In this document: one piece after another, positions 55,731 through 64,000 of the stretch
How the letters are laid out: each line of letters starts with the position of its first letter
How positions within the stretch are numbered: position 1 is the first letter of the stretch
Position numbers and translations under genes: made by a program
The notes under the pieces: model-generated
What the model saw: the letters and a program-made list of their open reading frames with translations, nothing else
Databases searched by the model: none
Told to the model about the DNA's origin: nothing
Source: Azorinus chamasolen
Lineage: Eukaryota; Mollusca; Bivalvia; Cardiida; Solecurtidae
Reading direction: 5' to 3'
Length of the DNA: 64,000 bases
Assembly: GCA_963576725.1 (NCBI GenBank)
Contig: OY755241.1
Coordinates: 59,207,071 to 59,271,070 of the forward strand

Positions 55731-56171
55731 TCCCAGTGGTCAAGCAGTGGTACAACTTCCGGGTGGAGCGACCAGGCTGGAGTAAAAAGCTAACACGGCA
55801 GATGGAGGACATGAGATATGTAAACAGGTTCCTGGCCCACTGTGGGTTTCAGTCCAGGCAGTGGAACCGGGTCTCGACGAGAAGGTCCAGTCTCACGACG
55901 CCAAGTTGTCGGACAAGTTTGATCCCGGAACAGTCTTCAGGGTCCTGCAAACAGTCGTTGACTTTTGGGAACTAGCCCGCCGAGAAACTTGATATAGCGA
56001 CCAATCTACGACAAGGTATACGAGTATCTGCAGGGATGCCCAAGTCCTCAAGGAAAGACAGCCAAGCGAAATACGGAGACGCCTGGAGGAAAACAGACAG
56101 CTGCCAGGCCCAGAAGTATATCGTGAGTTCTGCTCCTCAGCCTATGTTAGACATAATGTAGAAAACTTTCA
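55731..56171 (+). pseudogene. YR unit 3, putative upstream exon with intact splice donor
   Basis: Follows TTTTTAATACAG. It starts VPVVKQWYNFRVERPGWSKK. An insertion (CCCACTGTGGG) shifts the frame relative to unit 2. The last part (about 56038-56171) reads AQVLKERQPSEIRRRLEENR, QLPGPEVYREFCSSAYVRHN, VENFQ and runs straight into TTTCA|GTAAGG, a good donor. This coding stretch is not listed by simple ORF finding because it lacks an ATG. Confidence 0.45.
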
Positions 56172-56229
56172 GTAAGGCCGATGTTGTTTCTGCATGATGA
56201 CATGTATTCTGATTGTTCTTTGTAGTTTT

Positions 56230-57425
56230 TTTAAAGGATGCAGACCGTCAGTATTAACGAACCTCAGACTTACCGACTATGACCACGCGGAGACCGACGA
56301 CGGGGAGGTCTACACGTTGAGCTGTGGCCGCCACCAACTTCAGGGGTCGCCTTCATCACCATATCCAATAAAATATACAAGATCCTGGGCATATACAAGG
56401 AAGCGGTTCAGGACTATGTCAGGCTCATAGACAAGACAGCACCTCTCTTCCGGAAGAAGCAAATGGTGCCGATCCGATGGCCAAATATGCCTTGAAGAGG
56501 GCCGGCATAACGGAGTCCTTCACCATGACATTAAACAGAAAGCTAATAACAGTCACCGGAAGAAAAGCTGATCCCAGTGAGGTCCACAACATAGCAAAGA
56601 TGATGAACCACCTCGTAACAGGGGACACATATGCCGTCAGCACCGACGGACATATAAGAAGCTGAGATATGCTTTCGACACAGCCAAGTCGAAGAAACAG
56701 TCGGCCCCTGTACAACCTGGAACCTTTAGCCTGTTAGAGTGGATTACAACCAGCACATCCGGATCGAAACATTTCTCCCTCCTGGACCCGATCCCGACGA
56801 CGGCAACCACAACAGAGGCAGAGGCCCATCACATGCAGACAGATCCGACGACCTTTGAGGCAGCAAATCGAACTGAACCGACAACCATCTCCAAGCCAAC
56901 CGGACAAACTCGCACAGACAAGTTTGTGGGAGGAAACCCAGGCAGCCAACCAGCTCTTGCCAGAGGAAGAGAGGAAAAAGCGCCAGCAATGCGCCCACCC
57001 CGACCGCTACTATTACTTACGAAGAGTACTTAGCAAGCCAGAAAGACAGCCGCCACCCTAGATGACACCGTGTCACAGGCAGCAGTGCCATGTCTGACAT
57101 AATCAGACCCTCTCCGAAAAAGGCCAAGAAGACCAGTGAGGTGTTCTTTGCCCCACAACTCCACACGGGGATCGGACAGCACCTTCGCTTTAACATAAAG
57201 GCGAAAGACAGGACCATTATCCCACTGGAAGTTAGACGAGAAGTCCGGGAACATTTTATGGAGGTGATCTTAGAATATATGCTGGGAGACAAGACAGTGC
57301 CAATGAAGCTCATAAAAGCTGAGAGAAGACAAGTTTCCAGATCTGTCGCACCTCTGTCGAACGATCAGGTTCGAGAGTTGATGAGGAACCTTAACAAAAA
57401 GGAGAATAAACAACAGGAGCAGTAC
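56230..57425 (+). pseudogene. YR unit 3 body and downstream domain, frameshifted
   Basis: Starts TTTAAAGGATGCAGACCG (KGCRPSVLTNLRL). It carries the same 10-nt deletion as unit 1 (GCCGCCACCAACTTC), a 19-nt deletion near 56475 and a deletion of the HLVTGDTYAVFDD end. The downstream part (57090-57400) is longer than in units 1 and 2: MSDIIRPSPKKAKKTSEV, FFAPQLHTGIGQHLRFNIK, then LSNDQVRELMRNLNKKE. PRL-D and the first 26 or so residues of the unit 2 frame are absent. It ends at the TSD of the 57426 element. Confidence 0.65.
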
Positions 57426-58591
57426 GGGGTACGGACAAAACCCCACCAGGACGTAACCCCACAGGACAAAACCCCATAGGACACAAACCCACTGCCAAAT
57501 GTGTCAAGGCGGACAAACCCCCACATGTTAACATAATTGGGTTATAAATCAATTTTAAGATAATTTGAAGAAACACTCAATCAGAATATCAATTCAAAGC
57601 AAAATCTTTACATTTTCAAATTTAAAGTTACAATCTGCAAATAAAAATAGAAGTTAAAGCATATTTAAAATTAGGTCATATAATAGTTTATATGCAATAT
57701 GTGCTAATATTACATTATCCACATCTATTGAATCTATATAAGTGTACCAATGCAAACATGTTTGAGCCAGATCATAAAATTGTGAAAATGATTTGGGTCT
57801 ACCCTGTTTGTAAGTTAAGAAAAGGAATCAGTTAATTGTGGTTATATTATAATAGTTTATATGCAATATGTGCTAATATTACATTATCCACATCTATTGA
57901 ATCTATATTAAGTGTACCAATGCAAACATGGTTGAGCCAGATCATAAAATTGTGAAAATGATCTGGGTCTACCCTGTCTGTAAGTTAAGAAAAGGAATCA
58001 GTTAATTGTGATTATATTATAATAGTTTATATGCAAATATTACATTATCCACATCTATTGAATCTATATTAAGTGTAAAAATGCAAACATGGTTGAGCCA
58101 GATCATAAAATTGTGAAAATGATTTTGGTTAATAAAAGGAATTGGTTAATGTTGGTTATACCATGTATGCCTTTTTTGTATAGAATGTGGTTCACCTAAA
58201 AAATATTCATTATTTGTCAGTGAGCAAATAGATTAGAACCTGATCAGATGGCTTTGTTTTAGAATCCGTATGATCTGGATCTATTCTGTTTGCAAAAAGA
58301 TATAAAAATATCCTCCTTGTGATAATACAACTTATGCTTTGAGTGAAAATCAGGTTATTACCATATTACCATATGCTTAACATCATAGTTATTTATTACT
58401 TTTATTCAAATTAAATTAAATATTTATACTTATTTCTTTTCTTGTATGTTTTATTCTCCCTTTCTATTGCTATGAAGTGCCACTTGTATATATAAATCCT
58501 TAATTAAATACATAATTTTTATTAAAGTGGGGTTTTGTCCATGTGGGTTGTCCTGTGGGGTTACGTCCTAGTGGGGTTTTGCCCTACACCA
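57426..58591. mobile_element. 1166-bp non-autonomous DNA transposon, 9-bp TSD
   Basis: GAGCAGTAC at 57417-57425 recurs at 58592-58600; units 1 and 2 have a single copy (GGAGCAGTACACGG). The termini are inverted repeats: AAAACCCCACCAGGACGTAA, then CCCCACAGGAC on the left and the complement on the right (about 36 bp matched). The interior has three tandem units of about 173 bp (57667 to about 58140; CTAATATTACATTATCC, GGGTCTACCCTGT) and a palindromic core near 58215-58295. No transposase. A 9-bp TSD fits Mutator-like elements, but assignment is uncertain. Confidence 0.8.
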
Positions 58592-58600
58592 GAGCAGTAC

Positions 58601-59004
58601 ACGGATGATCCAGCTGTTCAAGCCAGCACTCATGCCTGGTGTTAGGAATGTCTAACTGAACACAGGTTTCAGCATCACTAGCTCCCCTTCAATTCTTTAA
58701 TCTTGGTTTAGTCTGTTTGCATCCGGCTTAAAAAATCTAAACTAAAACACTTAAAATGGCGAGGGCGGGATGCCTTGCATATTTCTTTTAACTTTTAATT
58801 TACTTTACGGTATTTTTACATCATCCCATCTGTTAGACAAAACAAAAGAATTCTGTTTGTTGTTTCAAGTAATATTTCACAGGTTTCTATGCGTTATACA
58901 TTCATTTAACCTGTCTGTTTCATTATACAGGTCAAAAAGCAGACAGAAAGCTTCTATAGAAGTTGAGATTTGGCGTACATTTTTACATGTTTATATGCAT
59001 TTTT
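58601..59004. other. Spacer after YR unit 3
   Basis: Matches the spacers at 47460-47932 and 52870-53346, so the tandem array extends to here. Non-coding. Confidence 0.6.
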
Positions 59005-60264
59005 AGCTCACCAGACAACTTTTGTGCTCAGGGTGAGCTTTTGTGATCGCTTAATGTCCGTCGTTCGTCGTCGGGTGTCAACAATTTGAACCTTTAAAAA
59101 TCTTCTCTGAATCTACAGGGTGCTCAGCTTTCATCTTTGATACATAGCATCATTTTAGCTCACCAGACAACTTTTGTGCTCAGGGTGAGCTTTTGTGATC
59201 GCTTAATGTCCGTCGTTCGTCGTCGGGTGTCAACAATTTGAACCTTTAAAAATCTTCTCTGAATCTACAGGGTGCTCAGCTTTCATCTTTGATACATAGC
59301 ATCATCTGTAGGTCCTCTACAAAAGTTATATAAATTATGACCCTGGGGTCGAAATTGGCCCCGCCCCAGGGGTAGCCAGATTTCGAAAGAAACAGTGACA
59401 ACTTTGAAAATCTTCTCTTAATATACAGGGGTCTCAACTTTCATATTTGGCACAAAGCATCCTGTTCAGATCCTCTACAAAAGTAATATAAACTAGAGGT
59501 TTGTTTTTGTCACAAAAACAGATGTCTCCCCCTCCCATCTTCTTTCCAATACACAAGTGTAATGTCCAACTCCAAACTTATCAGGATCTATAGGACTCCA
59601 AGTCATCAGGGGCAATAACTCCAACAATGTCAGGGGGAGACAATTCAAAAGCCCCAGGTACACATGCTAGTGAACATTCTTGTGAAGTTTAGTGACTCTA
59701 GTACTAGTGGTTTCAGAGATACATGTGACACAAAGTAAAAAATTTTAAGTAATCATATCAGAGGCAATAACTCCAGTTATCAAGGGGAGACAATTCAAAA
59801 TTCCCGATGCACAACTCATGCTGGTCAACATCCCTGTGAAGTTTGGTGACTCTAGCCCTAGTGGTTTCAGAGATATGCACGACTCTAAGTACAGTTTGTC
59901 TAATTTTAAGTCATGAGGGGCAATAACTCCAGTTATCAGGGGGAGACAATTCAAAAAACCCAGGTGCACAACAACTCATGCAGGTGAACATTCCTGTGAA
60001 GTTTGGTGACTCTAGCTCAGAGATACGCGCGACACAAGTTTGTGACGGACGGACAGACAACTCTGGCAAAAACAATATATCTCCCCATAAATGGGGGAGA
60101 CATAATTATGCCCCTGGGGTCAAAATTGGCTCCATCCCAGGGGTGGTCAGTTTTCAATAGAAACATATAGTGAAACTTTGTGAAAATCTCATCAGATATT
60201 AGAAGGTTCTCAGCTTTCATATTTGGCACATAGCATCATGTTCAAGTCCTCTACAAAAGTAGTA
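59005..60264 (-). repeat. PRL-A array, minus orientation, third spacer, with internal duplication
   Basis: The right-end module (AGCTCACC..GTCCGTCGTTCGTCG) occurs twice in tandem (59005-59152 and 59156-59305, about 151 bp). PRL-C interrupts it at 59493-60104. The other end is lost; 60265 onward is YR spacer sequence (GTTTCCTCTCGGGCTTGTC). Confidence 0.7.
59493..60104 (+). repeat. PRL-C array inside PRL-A
   Basis: Starts CTAGAGGTTTG..GATGTCTCCCC, three units of about 130-150 bp with GGGCAATAACTCC, a GACGGACGGACAG microsatellite and a terminal hairpin CTCCCCATAAATGGGGGAG-ACATA. Same ends as 42433-43684. Confidence 0.78.
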
Positions 60265-60362
60265 GCTGTTTCCTCTCGGGCTTGTCATGCTATTTCTAAT
60301 CATTTTAGGTGCTGTTAATGGCTGGAATAAGAGAGGATACGCTGTATTATGACACCAATAAA

Positions 60363-60566
60363 CAGTAGAACCCCTCTAATGCGACCACTTGTTGAATAAA
60401 CGTTTCTACCTTTAGAAGCAGGTGGTTTCTTAATGAATGACTAAATCTATGCAGAAAGCATGTAGGAGCTTTCTTCATAACTTTCGTCCTGCATTAAGCT
60501 ACCACATACCTTTGCCACCCAGAATTACGACCGTGTTTGGTGGTCTCATTAGAGAGGTTATACTAT
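60363..60566. mobile_element. MITE with both terminal inverted repeats visible
   Basis: CAGTAGAACCCCTCTAATGC on the left and GTCTCATTAGAGAGGTTATACT on the right are inverted with few mismatches over about 26 bp. It gives the boundaries for the copies at 49350 and 54936. 60567-60902 holds nothing recognised. Confidence 0.65.
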
Positions 60567-60902
60567 TTCTTTGTTTCAGCATTTTTATTACCCTATGTTG
60601 AGGAGCCTTTTAGTTTTCTTTTACATATGGCGCCTAGGGACTGGCGTCCTAGTATGGGTCTACATTAGACTGGCGGCGCCACGCAATGTTTTGCAAGGAT
60701 GCTATCTATTGGCATTTCTCATAAAGCTAACTAGACCAACTTAACGTTGTTTCAGATTATTGTCTCGCTGGCTCCTGTAGGAGCTTTCTGAATACTGTTG
60801 CAAAGTTTTGCATTATAAAATGCTTCTGATCAGGGTCTGCATTGTTTTGAAGTCTCTCTGATCGTCAGTGCGTCTGTCTGAGCCACAAAAACGGCCGAGT
60901 AT

Positions 60903-60990
60903 GTGAGTTGGGTTTTACGGCACCGCGACTCTAAAAAGGTCATATAGCGCCAATGACGAAAGTTATAATTAAACGATGAAAAGCAATAAA
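60903..60990 (-). mobile_element. NLR-C 3' end, interrupted (continues 62825-62875)
   Basis: GTGAGTTGGGTTTTACGGCACC..TAGCGCCAATGACGAAAG matches 28183-28260. The match resumes as AAAATCTCGATAAACGAGT after the PRL-A insertion. Confidence 0.65.
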
Positions 60991-62824
60991 CAAGAGGGCC
61001 ATGAGGCCCTAAAGCGCTCACCAGATATAACCCCAGGGGCGGAGCCATTTTTGACCACAAGAAATCATGTGTACACCCTTGGTAGAGAACCACAAGGCAA
61101 AACAATATGCCATTAATTAAAGGTCTAAGCCTTATGGTTTCAGAGAAAAATAATATTTATATTTTTCCCATGAAAAACTAATAAGCCCTGAGGCAGGGCC
61201 AAGTTTCGCCCAGTGGTCAGGGTCGTAAGTTAAACATTCTTGGTAGAGGACCACAAGCCACAGCTACATATTTGTAGAGGACCATTAGATCATGTTACAT
61301 ACCAAAGGTCTAGGCCTTACAGTTTCAGTAGATTTTTAAAGATTTTCCAATGAAAACCTGATAAGCCCATGGGCGGGGCCATTTTTGGCCTGGGGGTCAT
61401 AATTTGAACAATATTTGTAGAGGACCATAAGATCATGCTACATACCAAATATCAAAGGTCTAGGCCTTACAGTTTCAGAGAAGAAGATTTTCAAAGATTT
61501 TCCTATGAAAAACTGATAAGCCCTTGGGCGGGGCCATTTTTGGCCCGGGTGTCATAATTTGAACAATCTTTGTAGAGGACCATAAGATCATGCTACATAC
61601 CAAATATCAAAGGTCTAGGCCTTACAGTTTCAGAGAAGAAGATTTTTAAAGATTTTCCTATGAAAAACTGATAAGTCCTTGGGCGGGGCCATTTATGGCC
61701 CGGGGGTCATAATTTGAACAATATTTTTAGAGGACCATAAGATCATGCTACATACCAAATATCAAAGGTCTAGGCCTTACAGTTTCAGAGAAGAAGATTT
61801 TTAAAGAGTTTCCTATGAAAAACTGATAAGCCCTTGGGCGGGGCCATTTTTGGCCTGGGGGTCATAATTTGAACAATCTTTGTAGAGGACCATAAGATCA
61901 TGCTACATACCAAATATCAAAGGTCTAAGCCTTACAGTTTCAGAGAAGAAGATTTTTAAAGATTTTCCTATGAAAAACTGATAAACCCTTGGGCGGGGCC
62001 ATTTTTGGCTCGGGGGTCATAATTTGAACAATATTTGTAGAGGACCATAAGATCATGCTACATACCAAATATCAAAGGTCTAGATCTTACAGTTTCAGAG
62101 AAAAAGATTTTTAAAGATTTTCCTATGAAAAACTGATGAGCCCTTGGGCGGGGCCATTTTTGGCCCGGGGGTCATAATTTGAACAATATTTGTAGAGGAC
62201 TATAAGATCATGCTACATACCAAATATCAAAGGTCTAGGCCTTAGTTTCAGAGAAGAAGATTTTTAAAGATTTTCCTATGAAAAACTGATAAGCCCTTGG
62301 GCGGGGCCATTTTTGGCCCAGGGGTCATAATTTGAACAATCTTTGTAGAGGACCATAAGATCATGCTACATACCAAATATCAATGGTCTAGGACATATGG
62401 TTTCAGAGAAGAAGATTTTTAAAGATTTTCATATATTTCCATATATGGAAAAAATGACCACGCCCTCTGGCGGCCATGTTTTTTGCCGGATCAAAATTCT
62501 TTTAACAACTTTTAAAGTCTATCAACTGAGAAACATTTTGGTGAAAACTATATTCAAATCGGACAAGTCATTCTGGAGAAGAAGATTTTTCTAGATATTG
62601 CGTACAGTTGCCATGGCAACAAGACCGATGGCCCCGCCCACTATCTTTTAACAACTTTTGAAGCACACACCCACAGTATGTATCTGACCAAGTTTGGTTA
62701 CAATTGGGCAGTCGGTTTCAGAGAAGAAGTCGTTTGAAATTGTTGACGGACAGACAGACAGACGGACGCCGGACACAGGGGTATCACAATAGCTCACCTT
62801 GAGCACTTTGTGCTCTGTTGAGCT
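60991..62824 (+). repeat. PRL-A variant array (about ten units) in NLR-C
   Basis: CAAGAGGGCCATGAGGCCCT start, units with CTATGAAAAACTGATAAGCC and GGGCGGGGCCATTTTTGG, a diverged last unit (62420-62700), GACAGACAGACGGACGCCGGAC microsatellite, and hairpin AGCTCACCTTGAGCACTTTG, TGCTCTGTTGAGCT. Closer in sequence to 34423-35983 than to the other arrays. The paralogue at 28265 reads AATCAATAAAAAATCTCGAT without it. Confidence 0.8.
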
Positions 62825-62875
62825 AAAAATCTCGATAAACGAGTCTGTAAATCATTAATACTAATGATAATACTA

Positions 62876-62957
62876 GTTTTGGGTAAAATGAATAGAATAG
62901 AACATAGAATAAACGTGACTTGAGCTTTTATTATAAAACTTGAGACGCTGAAATTGT
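62876..62957. repeat. Copy of YR-spacer sequence
   Basis: AGTTTTGGGTAAAATGAATAGAATAGAAC..ATTATAAAACT matches 49577-49650 and 55189-55262. Confidence 0.6.
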
Positions 62958-63737
62958 TTTTGTTTTTGTATTGCTATGAGAGGGAGTTTATGCCAAGCTT
63001 AAAACCTGATACACAGACCGATATTGTTAATGCTTTTAATAAAACTTCAAGGTATTTATACGTTATTTTGAATTTGGATAACCCTTTTTTTAAACTATGA
63101 TTTCTTCAATTTACCCAAAAGAACTGTCTTTAAACTAAACGAACCAATCTGACATTAAAGATTCATTTTTAGATTTGATTCTTTCAATTACAAATGATAG
63201 TTTCGTCCAAAATATACGAAAAAAGGAAATATTTTTATTTAAAAATTGTCATTTATCCTTTTCTACAGTAGTACAACAATCAGATGGCGTTGTTTACAAA
63301 ACAGTACGTATATAAACACAGAAAATTAACGATAAATTAAACTGCGACGTGTTGTATAGGTTAATCCAGGTCTAACAGCATAACCACTACACCACTGCTT
63401 CCTATCCTAATATACATGCCACAGTTGTAATTATCGTTTAATTTTCTGTGTTTACATACACACTGTTTTGGAAACAACGCCATCTGATCGTTGTACTACT
63501 GTAGATGGAGATGTGGCCTGTTCTACATCTTATATATTTATATTTATTATTCGGTTTGCCCGAGCCGGTTCTTTGCTAGATTTTAAGTCGTAATTTAGTT
63601 ATAAATGATAATTTCTGAAGCAAGGTTACAGATATCACCAATTTCGGAATACGTTTTCTAATTTTTATTAACGTAATTAACCAATCAGTAAATATAATTG
63701 CAATTAACGGACGTTACTGCAACAAGGCGTTTCTCAA
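62958..63737 (+). pseudogene. PLE copy 3, degenerate, interrupted by a MITE
   Basis: Starts in motif B (LFLYCYE) and retains the motif C region with the first Asp altered (RYLYVIL in place of RYLDDIL), then the thumb/C-terminal region to AFLN. Many indels. The MITE at 63266-63501 splits it. It ends at about 63737, where sequence of opposite polarity starts. Confidence 0.75.
63266..63501. mobile_element. 236-bp Tc1/mariner-like MITE, TA TSD
   Basis: CAGTAGTACAACAATCAGAT and its inverted counterpart ATCTGATCGTTGTACTACTG bound the element, with about 75-bp arms. It is flanked by TA at 63264-63265 and 63502-63503; intact PLE copies read TTTTCTAGATGGAG with one TA. The loop contains, on the minus strand, a tRNA A-box-like TGGTGTAGTGGTTATG. 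Confidence 0.85.
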
Positions 63738-63738
63738 T

Positions 63739-64000
63739 GATAAAAAGTTTCATTGCTAACATCAGCTTCCTTTATTATTATATTTTTATCGTTCTGTAGT
63801 GGTTGTATTGCATGTCTTTCTCCCAAATGTATGTTGAAAGTATTGTGCTTGGCTTTAGTATTTTGAGAAAGTGATTCATTAACAATAACAAAAAGTTCTA
63901 AAGTAAGATTTCTTCCTTTTGGTGGTTGAAAACAGCTTTTGTTTTTAACTATAGAACCATCAGTTGTATGGTTATTGTCTAAAAAGTATTCTTGTAAACG
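63739..64000 (-). pseudogene. Penelope-like element, N-terminal region (runs off the window)
   Basis: An uninterrupted minus-strand frame of 87 codons without an ATG. It contains CFQPPKGRNLTLELFVIVNE, then HNTFNIHLGERHAIQPLQND, then KNIIIKEADVSNETFYH. This matches the region before the Penelope-type RT, where (V/I)IKPADKG normally follows. Here KPADKG reads KEADVS. The window edge prevents tracing the rest. Opposite in orientation to PLE copy 3, so a separate insertion. Confidence 0.6.

Noticed and set aside
63340..63420. tRNA gene
   Set aside because: An A-box-like half is present, but there is no B-box, no cloverleaf and no acceptor stem.

Overview
This window looks like repeat-dense, gene-poor DNA from a bivalve mollusc. 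No rRNA, tRNA or intact conventional gene was recognised. The bivalve call is an inference from two things. First, Penelope-like and I-group retrotransposon proteins are abundant. Second, there are many 'pearl'-type elements, a kind described from oysters and other bivalves: tandem units of about 140-170 bp, then a tetranucleotide microsatellite, then a terminal hairpin. Nearly every long open frame belongs to a mobile element. Names used here: NLR-A, -B and -C are related non-LTR retrotransposons (APE endonuclease, reverse transcriptase, RNase H); PLE is the Penelope-like element; PRL-A, -B, -C and -D are four pearl-like array families; YR is a tyrosine-recombinase-like gene or element. Layout: 1-7.2 kb holds a divergent NLR-B copy, a PLE and two NLR-A copies. 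7.2-14.4 kb is non-coding, with a pogo/Tigger transposase relic and a cluster of piggyBac-like MITEs with internal palindromes. 14.4-27.1 kb holds an NLR-A copy split by a 4.4 kb PRL-A array, which is itself split by a PRL-B array, followed by the only near-full-length NLR-A (5' UTR, ORF1, ORF2, 3' UTR with an (ATTC)n tail). 27.1-36 kb holds PLE and pogo relics, a 5'-truncated NLR-A with clear target-site duplications, and a PRL-A variant. Around 36.1-36.8 kb there is a possible promoter and first exon of a host gene. 36.8-40.45 kb is an NLR-A relic cut by two PRL-A arrays. 40.45-60.9 kb holds three tandem, diverged copies of a roughly 5.5 kb YR unit. Unit 1 is split by a Russian-doll insertion: NLR-A contains PLE, which contains PRL-C. 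61-62.8 kb is another PRL-A array inside an NLR-C 3' end. The last kilobase has two oppositely oriented PLE fragments, one interrupted by a Tc1/mariner-like MITE. How the parts work together: NLR-A encodes a nucleic-acid-binding ORF1 and an EN-RT-RNase H ORF2 that copy its RNA by target-primed reverse transcription. Several minute insertions (12-51 bp, flanked by 9-12 bp duplications) consist of little more than the 3' stem-loop and tail. The pearl-like families encode nothing and probably depend on a helper in trans; their precise insertions into A-runs can be read against intact sister copies. The YR unit keeps R, K, R, H and Y residues in the positions expected for a tyrosine recombinase and shows splice-like boundaries. 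The most notable signal is in PRL-B: its tandem units carry perfect nuclear-receptor motifs, namely inverted repeats matching the estrogen-response-element consensus and DR1 direct repeats.
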